Positions 31,014 through 40,274 of a DNA stretch of 64,000 nucleotides are shown in pieces. Below the pieces are notes generated by a model. That model did no database searches. It saw only the letters and a list, made by a program, of their open reading frames with translations, and was not told the origin of the DNA. Position 1 is the first letter of the stretch, and each line of letters begins with the position of its first letter. Origin of the DNA: Rebecca billardiae RCC1528 (Eukaryota; Haptophyta); the NCBI GenBank assembly GCA_965240325.2, contig OZ251229.1:620001-684000 (forward strand), written 5' to 3'. The translations under genes and the position numbers were made by a program.

Positions 31014-32340
31014 CTAACCGGCCATGTCTTCCGCATGGTCGAGCGCGTGCTGGATCTTGCGGTACCCGACGAAGGCCATCGCGCCGAGCACCGCCACCAC
31101 GAAGAAGGACGGCCCGACCCGGTCGTCGAGGTGGTCGATCTTGGCCTTGAGCGCCTCTGCCCTCCACATGAAGAGGTACCACGCGTACAGGATGAAGATG
31201 GCTGCCATGCACCGCAGGGAGGGCGCGCGCACAGGCACCACACCGCGCACGGGACGGGCGGACGAGGGCACCAGAGGGCTGCTCAGCGCCGTGCGGCACC
31301 GTAGCGTGCAGCGCGCACGGCGCGCGCACGGGTCTCGCGCGCGCGCGCTTCGCACCGGACAGCGCCGTGAGCACAAGGCCGGGCAGGGCGAGCGAGGGCT
31401 CCTCCGCGCCCTCGGCCATGATCGCCATCGCGACGGCGCCGAGCGTGACGCACATGTGCATCCAGTGGAGGAAGGTGCGCTCGTTCGCGAAGTACACCTT
31501 GGGCTCGATCTTGGGCGGCGTCAGCTTCATCGGCCCCGCCGCCGCCGCCGCCGACTTCTCCTTCCCGCCGCCGAGCACGCCGCCGAAGAAGGCCTTGACG
31601 CGCGCTGACATTGGCTTCTTCTCGACCACGCGCGACTGCCGCCGCGCGCCGCCGCCGAGGAGCGGCTCGTCGAGCCCCTTGGACTCGGCACCGAGCGCGG
31701 CACCGCCGCCATCCGCCGACTTCTGCTCCAGCCCCGTCTTGGCGCGCGCCTCGATCACGCTCTCGATCGCGGCGAGCGGGCCCGCGAGGTCGGCGCACTT
31801 GGATTGGAGGAAGGGCTGGTAGTACAGCTTCTGCGAGTACTGCAGCAGCATGGGCACGTCGGAGACGGCGTCGTGCTCGGAGAGCATGCGCAGGAAGATC
31901 GCCTGGCACAGCGACGAGAAGTCGTCGAGCTGCATCAGGTTGGTCATGCAGCGGTGCACGGACGCGCGCAGCTCGTCTGTGTTCTTAGTCATGTCGCGCG
32001 AGTCGCGCTCGAGGTCGTCGACCTGCTGCCGGAGCTCGGCGCCGGTCTTGACGACGAACTGGTTCACGCGAGAGAGCTCCGTGTCGAGCATCGTGCGGAA
32101 CTCCACCTCGCTCGAGCCCGCCGCCGCCACGCGCTCCGCCGAGTCGGATGAGTGGCGCTTGATGTCGGGGTGCGTGCGCGGCGCCTGCCACTGCCCGCCG
32201 GCGAGCTCCTCGACCACCTTCTTGAGCCGCGGGTAGTCTGGGTAGTACTGAGCCCACTCGGGGATCTGCTTCTCCGAGAAGAGCGCGTCGGTGCCGCCGC
32301 CGAGGTCGTCGTCGCTGTCCTCTCCCACCTGCGTCGACAT
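31014..32340 (-). CDS. SPX-DUF202 protein, Vtc5-like polyphosphate polymerase accessory subunit, two exons
   Basis: The exons are 32340-31356 and 31201-31014, giving 390 residues. Residues 20-180 form an SPX domain, the inositol-pyrophosphate/phosphate sensor (IPEWAQYYPDYPRLKKVVEE, MTNLMQLDDFSSLCQAIFLR). After a linker come VYFANERTFLHWMHMCVTLG and two further membrane segments (AIFILYAWYLFMWRAEALK; FFVVAVLGAMAFVG), the DUF202 membrane module shared by VTC subunits. There is no tunnel-shaped polymerase domain between them, so the architecture equals yeast Vtc5 rather than Vtc2/3/4. The splice (GTGCGAAGC...GGCAG, 154 nt) joins ...TALS-AIFIL... in phase. It is divergent from the Vtc4-like catalytic subunit, and the two probably act in one acidocalcisome/vacuole membrane complex. 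Confidence 0.85.
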
Positions 32341-32534
32341 GGCGATGCGCACGGCTCCGGAGGAGACGGAAGGCGCACTCAAGCGGCCCGATGACGGGAA
32401 GTTGAAAGAGCCTTCTCCGCGTCACGCTCGCGTCATTTTGTCTACTCGGGCGGCCATCCTGCCTGCGACTCGCCCACGCGAGCGCGACGGCCGCGGCGCG
32501 CCGGCAGGTGTGAGCCCCCCTCAGCCGTGGAGCG
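32341..32534. promoter_or_regulatory. Bidirectional promoter of the VTC pair
   Basis: 194 bp between the start codons of the Vtc5-like and Vtc4-like genes. It contains a CGTCA-rich patch (CGCGTCACGCTCGCGTCATTTTG region, about 32418-32440) that could host bZIP factors. This is speculative. Confidence 0.4.
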
Positions 32535-34847
32535 ATGAAGTTCGGGCAGCGCCTGCGCGAGTCGCGCGTGCCCGAGTGGGCCACGCACTACCCCGACTAC
32601 GACAGCCTCAAGAAGATGCTGCTCGAGATGGCGCGCACGGGGCAGAACCGCGCGATCCAGCGGCGTGAGGACCTGCTGCCGCACTCGATCGGCGGCACGG
32701 AGCAGCGGATCGAGGCGGCCGGCCCGTCGGAGTTCCAGTTCGTCCGCCGGCTCGACGCCGAGATCGCCAAGGTCTCCGACCACTACGTCACGACCGGCGC
32801 GTCGCTGCGCGACCGCGTGCGCGAGCTCGAGGAGCGCTACGAGACGGTCGCGGCGAAGGGGCTCGAGCCGGCGGACGTGATCGAGCTGACGAACGACGTG
32901 GAGCGGTGCGAGCTGATGCTGCTCAAGCTCGACGACATCGTCAACCTCTCGTACTCCGCGTTCGTCAAGATCCTCAAGAAGCACGACAAGCACTCGTCGT
33001 GCCCGCTGCTGCTCGCGTACTGCGTCAAGCTGCAGGCGCAGCCCTTCCTCGAGCAGAAGCTGACGCGCGTGATCATGGGGCTGTCCAACATCAACGCGAA
33101 GCTGATGGGCCGCGAGGTTAAGACCGAGGCGCAGTTCGACCCCAACCAGGCGGGCGGCACCTCGTTTGTGCGCAAGACGACCAAGTACTGGGTGCGGATG
33201 CAGGACCTCACGCGCGTCAAGTGCATCATCCTCAAGCAGCTGCCCGTGTACAAGTTCGACACGTCGGGCGACGTCGACTCGGACCGGATCACGTCGATCT
33301 ACTTCGACAACGACAACCTCGACCTGTACACCGGCCGGCTGCACAAGACGCCCGGCGCGATCGCGCTGCGCATGCGCTGGTACGGCGACGACCCGACGCC
33401 GCGCTCCGAGGTGTTTGTGGAGCGCAAGGTGCACAACGAGGCGTGGTACGGGGAGGAGTCGCGGAAGGAGCGGTTCTCGCTGCCGGACGAGCAGGTGCAG
33501 CCGTTCCTCGAGGGGCGCGTCACGCCCGAGGGCGTGCGCGAGATCCTCGCCTCGGACAAGAAGTTCAAGGGCGACCTGGACGCCGCGGTCGCGCTCGCCG
33601 CCGAGGTGCAGGGCCACGTGCGCTCCAAGCGGCTCAAGCCGATGCTGCGCACGCAGTACATGCGCACCGCGTTCCAGAAGAAGGGCGACGCGACGGTGCG
33701 CGCGTCGCTCGACACGGAGCTGTGCATGGCGCTCGAGCCCGTCGGCCCGGGCGAGTACCGGTACAAGGGCGAGCTCGTGCGCGACCAGATCTGCCAGTTC
33801 CCGCACGGCGTGCTCGAGGTGAAGCTGCAGCTGGCGGGCAACCAAGTGACGCCCGCGTGGGTCGACGACCTGCTCGCGACGGGGATGCTGGTCGAGGTGA
33901 ACAAGTTCGGCAAGTTCGTGCACGGGCTCGCCGCGCTGCTCCCCTCCACGCGCATCACCGAGCTCCCGTACTGGTTCAACCAGGTCGACCTCGACGGCGA
34001 GCGCTCCGAGGGCGGCGGCGGCGGCGGCGGCGGCGCGGCGCGCGGCGGCGCGGCCGCAGACGCGCACGAGCGCGGCATCGAGCTCGACAAGCCGGCGGGC
34101 GGGAAGGAGGCGCAGCCCGCGGCGGCGCACAGGGCGGGGCCCGTGTACCGCCCGCCCGAGCCCGGCCCGCTCGAGAAGCTGGGCAAGCTCTTCCTCCGCC
34201 TCTCCGCGCCGGAGTACCACCAGAAGGTGATCACGGGGAGGCTGGTCGTCGAGCCCAAGGTGCGGCGGCGCCGCGCCGGACGGCGCGGCGGACGGCGGGC
34301 GCGCCGCGCGGCGCGTGGGCGCGCGCGCGCGCGAGCGTGGGCGGAACGCGGCTCACGGCCGCGCGCGCGGCGTGTCGCGCAGGTGTACTTCGCGAACGAG
34401 CGCACCTTCCTCACGTGGGGCTCGCTGTGCGTGCAGCTCGGCTCGATCGCCATCGGCGTGCTCGCCATCAGCTACCACAGGTGCGCGTGTGCGATGGCGC
34501 GCGATGCGCGATGCGCGAGCGCGCGCGCGAACTGCGCAGCGCCGAGCGCGACGCCCGCCGACGCGCACGCGCGCCATCGCCCCGGGCACGCCGGCAGGCC
34601 GAACGTGATGCGCGTGGGCATCATCCTCGGCGGGCTGACCACGCTCTTCTTCGCCTACGCGCTCTTCGTCTTCCTGGCGCGCGCGCACGGCCTGCGCGTG
34701 CGCTCGACGGACGCCCCGTACGACGACCGCTTCGGCCCGACCCTGGTGGCGGGTGTGATGGTGATGGTGCTCGCCCTCACGAGCAACGCGTACGTCTCTC
34801 TGCAGCAGGCGAGTGAGGCGGCCGCGCCGATCACGGGCACGCAGTGA
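32535..34847 (+). CDS. VTC4: VTC4-like polyphosphate polymerase (SPX - VTC catalytic - DUF202), three exons
   Basis: The exons are 32535-34259, 34383-34480 and 34598-34847, giving 690 residues. It polymerises ATP gamma-phosphate into polyphosphate and translocates it across the vacuolar/acidocalcisome membrane. Residues 1-170 are SPX (MKFGQRLRESRVPEWATHYP, LKKMLLEM). Residues 210-490 are the triphosphate-tunnel polymerase, with SIYFDNDNLDLYTGRL, the basic IALRMRWYGD pair and VFVERKVHNEAWYGE. It continues with the metal-binding LEVKLQLAGNQ and NKFGKFVHGLAALLP. These match the essential K/R/E residues of yeast Vtc4. Residues 575-690 form DUF202 (VYFANERTFLTWGSLCVQLG and two more TM helices). 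Both introns (123 and 117 nt) are multiples of three without stops, so the frame is open straight through; splicing is inferred from DUF202 continuity. Confidence 0.92.
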   Translation: MKFGQRLRESRVPEWATHYPDYDSLKKMLLEMARTGQNRAIQRREDLLPHSIGGTEQRIEAAGPSEFQFVRRLDAEIAKVSDHYVTTGASLRDRVRELEERYETVAAKGLEPADVIELTNDVERCELMLLKLDDIVNLSYSAFVKILKKHDKHSSCPLLLAYCVKLQAQPFLEQKLTRVIMGLSNINAKLMGREVKTEAQFDPNQAGGTSFVRKTTKYWVRMQDLTRVKCIILKQLPVYKFDTSGDVDSDRITSIYFDNDNLDLYTGRLHKTPGAIALRMRWYGDDPTPRSEVFVERKVHNEAWYGEESRKERFSLPDEQVQPFLEGRVTPEGVREILASDKKFKGDLDAAVALAAEVQGHVRSKRLKPMLRTQYMRTAFQKKGDATVRASLDTELCMALEPVGPGEYRYKGELVRDQICQFPHGVLEVKLQLAGNQVTPAWVDDLLATGMLVEVNKFGKFVHGLAALLPSTRITELPYWFNQVDLDGERSEGGGGGGGGAARGGAAADAHERGIELDKPAGGKEAQPAAAHRAGPVYRPPEPGPLEKLGKLFLRLSAPEYHQKVITGRLVVEPKVRRRRAGRRGGRRARRAARGRARARAWAERGSRPRARRVAQVYFANERTFLTWGSLCVQLGSIAIGVLAISYHRCACAMARDARCASARANCAAPSATPADAHARHRPGHAGRPNVMRVGIILGGLTTLFFAYALFVFLARAHGLRVRSTDAPYDDRFGPTLVAGVMVMVLALTSNAYVSLQQASEAAAPITGTQ

Positions 34848-35297
34848 GGCGGGAGGCCGCTCCTCGCGCGAGCGAGCGGGCGAGTCCTTCACCGCGCCGC
34901 GCCCGATACGTCAGGCCTGGGCCCCGGCGGGCCGGCGGCGCTGCGCTGTGCGCTGTGCGCACGGTGCGGACGGTGCCCAGCGCACGCTGTCGACTACTGA
35001 CGAGTTAACGTTAGCAGAGGTGCAGCAGTGGCCTGATGATTGCGCTACACCTATAGGCTACATTACATGCACCATCATGCTGATGACGCCGCGCGCGCGC
35101 GCCTAATAATCAGTAGCGTTTTAAATATTTATTTATAGCAGCAGCTTATTACGCGCTACTTCATGTTCATCATAGTATTCATACGCGCGTATGGGCGTAT
35201 GGCAACTGCCATCAACTCGCGATCGCCGCATCGTCTGCATTTGCCGCGCGGCGGCCGTATGGCGAGCGCTTGTGAGTGTGGCCGTCCGACGTCGTCA
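34848..35297. other. Convergent intergenic spacer
   Basis: It lies between Vtc4-like (+) and the DUF900-like gene (-) 3' ends. It becomes AT-rich around 35100-35200. Nothing further is recognised. Confidence 0.45.
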
Positions 35298-38063
35298 TCA
35301 GTCGTTGACGATGTGCGAGGGCGGCTGCAGGAATGAGAAGACGTGGCCTGCGCGCCGCACGAGCCTCGAGCTGCGCTGTGCCGCGCGCTTGCGGTCGACA
35401 ATCACCTCGCGCAGGTCGTCGACCATCATGCGGTTCAGGTTGAACGAGTTGTGCCGGATGGAGTGCACGTTGTGCTCGAGCCAGGTCATGTCGATCACGT
35501 CCATGTCCACCCACTGCCCGGCGGCGGCGGCGGCCCCGCCGGACGCGTCGGCCGCCGCGGACGGCGGCGCGCGGTACGGCGCGCCGCGCAGCTTGCCGAG
35601 CGAGCGCTCGCGGTTGAGCACCTCCGACCAGAAGAGCGCGCCGTCGTTGTTGTCGCCGTACAGCGAGACGTGCGCGCACACGCGGCGAAGCAGCGGGACG
35701 CAGCGGGTGAGGAAGTACCCCTCGTCCACCTCCGGGTTCACGAGCGTGAGCGTGGCGAGCCGAAGCGCGCCGCCGCCGCCGCCGCCCGCCGCGCCGCCCG
35801 CCGCCGCCTCGGGGGCCTCGTCCGCCGGCGCGCCGCGCGCCGCGAGCAGCCCGACGTCGACCATGTGCGGCAGCGCGTGCAGCACGACCTGCGCGCCCAT
35901 CGAGTGCGCGAACAGGTGCACGTCGCGCACGCCCGCGTCCGCCGCCGCGCGCAGGCACGCGCACAGGTCCGCGCCCACCGGCTCGGAGCGCGCGCTGCGC
36001 ACCGCGCTCGCGTACGACAGCACCGCGCCGGTCGGCCACGAGAAGACAAGAGGCTTGACGTGAGGGGGGAAGCGGCCGAGCGCGAGGAGCTGGGCGATGC
36101 GCTCCTGCCCCTCGACGGCGCTCATGTTGAAGCCGTGCACGTACAGCAGCAGCTCGGGCCGGCCGAGCCCGCGCGCGCCGCCGCGCCCGGCCGGCACCCA
36201 GCCGTCCACCTCCAAGCTCACCGGCGCGGCCGCAGCCGCGGGCGGAGGGCGCGGCGGCGGCGCGACCAGGGCCCTGCTCGTCACGGCCGCGGCGGCCGCC
36301 TCCGCCTCGTCGAGCGCGTCGACGAAGGGCGCCGCGGATGACGCGGCGCCGCCGTCCTCCGCGCCCGCCGCCGCCGCCGCCCCCTCCGCGCCCATGCCGA
36401 GCAGGGCGGCAGCGTGCGCACCGTCCGCCGCGCCGCCGCCGCCCTCGCCGCCGTCGGCCGTCTCGAGCGGCGGCGGCGGCATCAGCTGCGGGTGCGACAT
36501 GCGCAGCGGTCGGGAGCCGAGGCGGCGGGCGGCGCCAGGCGGCGAGTCGAGCGGCTGGTACTCGGCGCGCGGCGGGCGCGGGCTCTGCGCGCGCGAGCCG
36601 ATGACGATCCGGCCGAGCGCGGCGGCGGACGCGAGCGAGAGCCGCGGCGGGCCCGCGGCGGCGCCGCCCGGCGTGTCCGCCAGCGCGATGGGCGCAATGC
36701 GCACCGCCGCGCGCCGCGCGTCGGCGGGCGTGCGCGGCTCGAAGCCCGAGACGAAGAGGCGGCCGCCGTCGGCGGCGAGCGTGACGGTGACCGACTGCGT
36801 GGGCAGCAGCTCGTCCGCGTGCCGCGCCAGCGCCAGCACCCGCCCCATCTCCTCCGCGTTGAGCGCGCGCGCGCCCGCGGCGCCGCAGCGCGCCAGTGCC
36901 TCCTCCCCCGTCTGATACAGCAGCTCCACACGCGGGTACGACGAGAAGAACTCGCCCGAGACGGAGCACTCGACGGCGGCGAGCGAGGCGCGCAGCGCGG
37001 GGTACGCGTGCCGGCGCGGCGCGTGCGCCACCGCGCGCGCCCCCTCCGCGCGCGCCGTCACCGTCGCGACGTGCAGCGAGGCGAATGCGTAGCCTGTCTT
37101 GAACTGGCGCGAGTGGAAGGGCGCGACCGGTCGGCCGGCGTTCCAGTACCCGCGGAGGCACTCGCCGTTGGACGCGTCGTCGCGCCACTCGCCGTAGCCG
37201 TGCGGACGCTCGTCGCGCAGCTGCCCCGCGTAGTAGCAGTAGTGCACCTTGCGCCGCACCGACAGCGCCGCCAGCCGCTTCAGCCGCCACCACGGCGGCG
37301 AATACGCAAAGGCCGCGCCGCCGCCCTCGCCCTCCTCGCCGACGTCGCGCGCGGGCAGCGCGCGCAGGTTGTACGCGCGCGCGATCGCGGCGTCGGACGC
37401 GCGCGCGACGAGCGCGGGCAGCGCGCGGTGCACGAGCAGCCAGCACGCGAGCGTGAGCGCCTCGAGCGCCAGCAGCAGCCACAGCGCCCAGCGCATCTCC
37501 CGGCGCAGCGCCTGCGTGAGCGCGGCCGGCTCGCGCAGCGCGTCGGGCGTGCGGCGCAGCGCGGCGTACAGCGCGAGGAAGGCGACGGCGTACACCCAGT
37601 AGAGCACCCAGTGCACCACGTCCGCGAGGCGGAGCACGCAGTGCAGCGCGAGCAGCGTCGCGAGCGAGAGCGCGAGCACGGACGTGCCGAGCGAGACAGT
37701 GAACTGCAGCTCGTGCGCGGGCGCGCCGCCGGCAGCGTCCTCCAGGTCGAGGGCGGGCGCGGCGGCGGTGGCGGCACCGTCTGACGGGCGCAGATCGACG
37801 GTGAAGATGCCCGCCCACCAGACCACCACGGCGAACAGCCAGAAGAGCCGGCCGACGTGCGACGCTCGCTTCTCCACGACGCCCTTCAGCTTGCGGTCGA
37901 GCTTGCGCAGCTCCATGTACTTGAAGGTGCGCGCCATCATCAGCGCGGGGGGCGCGGCGGCGCGCACGGACTCGTCCTCCCCGTACGAGCTGAGCGGCAG
38001 CGCGCGCGATCCCGAGCGCTGCACGAGCAGCCGCGGCACCGCATGCTCGCCGCTCGTCGCCAT
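35298..38063 (-). CDS. Membrane protein with MORN-like motif and DUF900-type alpha/beta hydrolase
   Basis: This is a 921-residue protein. Several TM helices lie at about 85-260 (LFWLFAVVVWWAGIF, VLALSLATLLALHC, WVLYWVYAVAFLALY, ALWLLLALEALTLAC). A MORN-like segment follows near 281-315 (YYAGQLRDERPHGYGEWRDD, then LRGYWNAGRPVAPF). The C-terminal 280 residues form an alpha/beta hydrolase resembling DUF900/COG4782. The oxyanion strand is LLLYVHGFNMS (near 644), the nucleophile elbow is HLFAHSMGAQVV (near 720), and the acid region is LTLVNPEVDEGYF. A candidate catalytic His lies near 874 (RHNSFNLN). MORN motifs often bind phospholipid, so a membrane-lipid substrate is plausible but unproven. The ATG at 38063 is the first in frame; earlier codons are GTG only. 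Confidence 0.72.
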   Translation of the reverse strand: MATSGEHAVPRLLVQRSGSRALPLSSYGEDESVRAAAPPALMMARTFKYMELRKLDRKLKGVVEKRASHVGRLFWLFAVVVWWAGIFTVDLRPSDGAATAAAPALDLEDAAGGAPAHELQFTVSLGTSVLALSLATLLALHCVLRLADVVHWVLYWVYAVAFLALYAALRRTPDALREPAALTQALRREMRWALWLLLALEALTLACWLLVHRALPALVARASDAAIARAYNLRALPARDVGEEGEGGGAAFAYSPPWWRLKRLAALSVRRKVHYCYYAGQLRDERPHGYGEWRDDASNGECLRGYWNAGRPVAPFHSRQFKTGYAFASLHVATVTARAEGARAVAHAPRRHAYPALRASLAAVECSVSGEFFSSYPRVELLYQTGEEALARCGAAGARALNAEEMGRVLALARHADELLPTQSVTVTLAADGGRLFVSGFEPRTPADARRAAVRIAPIALADTPGGAAAGPPRLSLASAAALGRIVIGSRAQSPRPPRAEYQPLDSPPGAARRLGSRPLRMSHPQLMPPPPLETADGGEGGGGAADGAHAAALLGMGAEGAAAAAGAEDGGAASSAAPFVDALDEAEAAAAAVTSRALVAPPPRPPPAAAAAPVSLEVDGWVPAGRGGARGLGRPELLLYVHGFNMSAVEGQERIAQLLALGRFPPHVKPLVFSWPTGAVLSYASAVRSARSEPVGADLCACLRAAADAGVRDVHLFAHSMGAQVVLHALPHMVDVGLLAARGAPADEAPEAAAGGAAGGGGGGALRLATLTLVNPEVDEGYFLTRCVPLLRRVCAHVSLYGDNNDGALFWSEVLNRERSLGKLRGAPYRAPPSAAADASGGAAAAAGQWVDMDVIDMTWLEHNVHSIRHNSFNLNRMMVDDLREVIVDRKRAAQRSSRLVRRAGHVFSFLQPPSHIVND

Positions 38064-38176
38064 CTCCCGCCCGAATACAGGACCGACGAAGGCCGCCGCT
38101 CGAGCTGCCGCCGACTCGCCGAGGCCGACGAGCGGGCCGGACCGTCCTCCATAGGACGCGGCTCGAGTTCGGCAGC
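38064..38176. promoter_or_regulatory. Bidirectional promoter, hydrolase / lumenal protein
   Basis: 113 bp between divergent start codons, the tightest such spacer in the window. Confidence 0.4.
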
Positions 38177-38731
38177 ATGCGCGCGGCTCTGCTCCTCGCA
38201 GCGTGCTGCGCGGTTCACGCGGTGCAGCCGGCACCGCGCGCCGCCCCGTCGTCACGCGCGCCGGCCCGCCCTGTGGTGCAGTCCACGCGGCGCGGCCTCG
38301 CCGCTGCGAGCTCTGCGCTGCTCGCGGCGGCGCTCGCAGAGCGTGCGTCGGCCGCGTCGTCGGTGTTTGAGTCGACGTGCCTCGGCTTCGGCTGCAACAA
38401 CTATCGCGGGCAGGACTTTGGCGGCATGGCCGCGCCGCCAGACGAGCCGAGCACGCCGTTCCCTCAGTTCATCAAGACGCTCGAGAACGCCGAGACGCGC
38501 TCAACCGTCGAGAACGTCGACATCTACGGCGCGGACGGCAGCATCGTCTACGTGACGTACAAGGGTGGCAAGCGCGAGCGGCTGGGCGAGGGCCTGCCGG
38601 TCGAGGACGACGACGGATGGTCGTCGTATCTCTGGCTCGTCCGCATCCTCAAGAACACGGGCGTTCCGTACACGTACCACTTCCGCCCGGGCGACAAGCC
38701 TGCGAAGCTGTCTGCGTCTGCGGGAAACTGA
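38177..38731 (+). CDS. Putative thylakoid-lumen/membrane protein with FtsH-N-like domain
   Basis: This is a 184-residue precursor. Residues 1-18 are a hydrophobic signal peptide and 19-36 are Arg/Pro/Ser-rich, like a plastid transit segment. TRR at 37-39, followed by a hydrophobic run GLAAASSALLAAALAE and an ASA cleavage site near 59, reads as a twin-arginine thylakoid signal. The mature part begins with SSVFESTCLGFGCNNYRG. It then carries a segment (FPQFIKTLENAETRSTVENV, DIYGADGSIVYVTYKGGKRE, ILKNTGVPYTYHF) that resembles the small extracytoplasmic domain found at the N-terminus of FtsH proteases. No AAA or protease domain is present. Localisation is predicted from the leader; the FtsH resemblance is by eye. 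Confidence 0.65.
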   Translation: MRAALLLAACCAVHAVQPAPRAAPSSRAPARPVVQSTRRGLAAASSALLAAALAERASAASSVFESTCLGFGCNNYRGQDFGGMAAPPDEPSTPFPQFIKTLENAETRSTVENVDIYGADGSIVYVTYKGGKRERLGEGLPVEDDDGWSSYLWLVRILKNTGVPYTYHFRPGDKPAKLSASAGN

Positions 38732-38879
38732 GATCTCACCCGAATCTGGCACCGCCGTCACGGTGCGGCAGCGCGGTCAAGACAGTAGCCTTAATTAGGC
38801 TGCACGGGTCTGACTGACAGTGCCACCCGGGCCCGGGGTCGGGGGCTCTCAGCTCACACTTTTTAGTATTACCTCTCTC

Positions 38880-38973
<94 letters not shown>

Positions 38974-39715
38974 CTCTCTCTCTCCGTTACTCTATACTGA
39001 CTATAGCGTATACTCTCCTCATAAGCACTCTATATTCTGGCGACTGGCGGCGCGGCTCGGAATTGCCGCCGGCTGAGCGGTGCCAGCCGGGACTCGTCAC
39101 TGATATCACACTTCAGTCTTCACAGACTGTAGTCGTAGTGAGCTACTCTCGGATCCGAGAATTTCCACGGTTGTCGTCTGTTGCTGACATGCACTGCAAG
39201 ATTAGCAGTACATAACTCGTAATATATGATGTGTATGTGTATATATATCACTAATACGTAATAGTATCTAGTAGTAGTCACAGTTACTGGATTGCCAGTT
39301 CATATAAGACCGTGCGCGCACGGCGCACGCTGTGACGGCTGTGAGCCAGTGACCAGCGGTCCGCGGTCCCGACGCCTACGCGCCCGCGGTCCGGCCGGGC
39401 CGCCGGTCACCGACTCCGACGATCGGACGGATACAGCTATGATGAGTTATAGCTTTAAAAGCTACGGTGTCCGACGAGTACAGCAGCAGAGTAGTTACTG
39501 AGTAGTTATTACTCGGTCATTACTGGTCTAAGAGCTTAGTCACTATTATAACTTCTGAGAATGACAGTTAGTTACCGTAGGCGCGTACATCCGATCGACT
39601 ACATATTCGTCTCGGGCGGTGATGCGGCTGATGCGACGCTCATGACGCAATATAGCGATGACACTGCTGGCACGACGATGGCGTGAGCTGAGAGTCGCGC
39701 GGCCCGCAGAGAGTT
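38732..39715. other. Convergent intergenic region with long CT tract
   Basis: It lies between the lumenal protein (+) and RPC11 (-) 3' ends, and is AT-richer apart from a GC island near 39350-39420. It contains the CT microsatellite listed separately. No gene is supported. Confidence 0.5.
38882..38986. repeat. (CT)n microsatellite, interrupted
   Basis: About 100 nt of CT dinucleotides with a GAGAGT interruption near 38933. A polypyrimidine/polypurine tract like this can form triplex DNA. Confidence 0.95.
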
Positions 39716-40093
39716 TCAGTTGTTGTCCTTCCATCGGTGCCCGCACGACGTGCACTTGTAGAAGGTGGTCATCGGCTCGTCGGCAGAGCGTATTTGCAGC
39801 TGGAAGAAGTACGCTTCGCCATTCGCGCACTTTGGACACACCGCATCCGCCTTGTCGACGTTCGCCCATGCCTCCTCGCCACCCATCACGTCGTCGACCG
39901 CCTTCCGCTCCGGTCTCACCTCGTACACGACCGGCGTGCGGATGCGGTACATGTACGGGCAGAGGTGGCAGAAGAATCGTGTGCTACCGTCCATGTCGTC
40001 GAGCATGAGTAGCGTCCCGTCGCGTGGGCAGAAGTGCATCCCGCCGCTCGCCTCGATGCGGCGTGTCGGCACGGATGTGAACCCAGACGCCAT
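39716..40093 (-). CDS. RPC11: RNA polymerase III subunit RPC11 (POLR3K)
   Basis: This is a 125-residue protein. It is the small zinc-ribbon subunit of RNA polymerase III needed for RNA cleavage, termination and reinitiation. The N-terminal ribbon is [12 protein letters not shown]...FFCHLCPY; the linker contains EVDDVMGG-type sequence ([20 protein letters not shown]). The TFIIS-like C-terminal ribbon has [15 protein letters not shown] and the diagnostic [15 protein letters not shown] acidic hairpin, ending CGHRWKD. This signature separates RPC11 from RPB9 and RPA12. It carries about 18 extra residues before the usual start ([18 protein letters not shown]); the second Met directly before HFCP could be the real start. 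It is divergent from the zinc-finger/MYB gene. Confidence 0.93.
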   Translation of the reverse strand: MASGFTSVPTRRIEASGGMHFCPRDGTLLMLDDMDGSTRFFCHLCPYMYRIRTPVVYEVRPERKAVDDVMGGEEAWANVDKADAVCPKCANGEAYFFQLQIRSADEPMTTFYKCTSCGHRWKDNN

Positions 40094-40274
40094 CGTGCTG
40101 AGCCTCGGCCACCTGCGTCCGGAGCCCACTCCAGCATCGCCGCGTTGAATGAACTCACGGCCAGCCGTCGTCACGCACGCCTCTCGGCCTCTTCCGCACT
40201 CTTCACCGCTCGTCGGGCCGCCTGGCCCCCGCCCACGGGCCCCGCATTGGCCGGCGCTCGGTCTTCGGCGGCGC
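40094..40274. promoter_or_regulatory. Bidirectional promoter, RPC11 / zinc-finger-MYB gene
   Basis: 181 bp between divergent start codons. I recognise no specific site. Confidence 0.4.
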
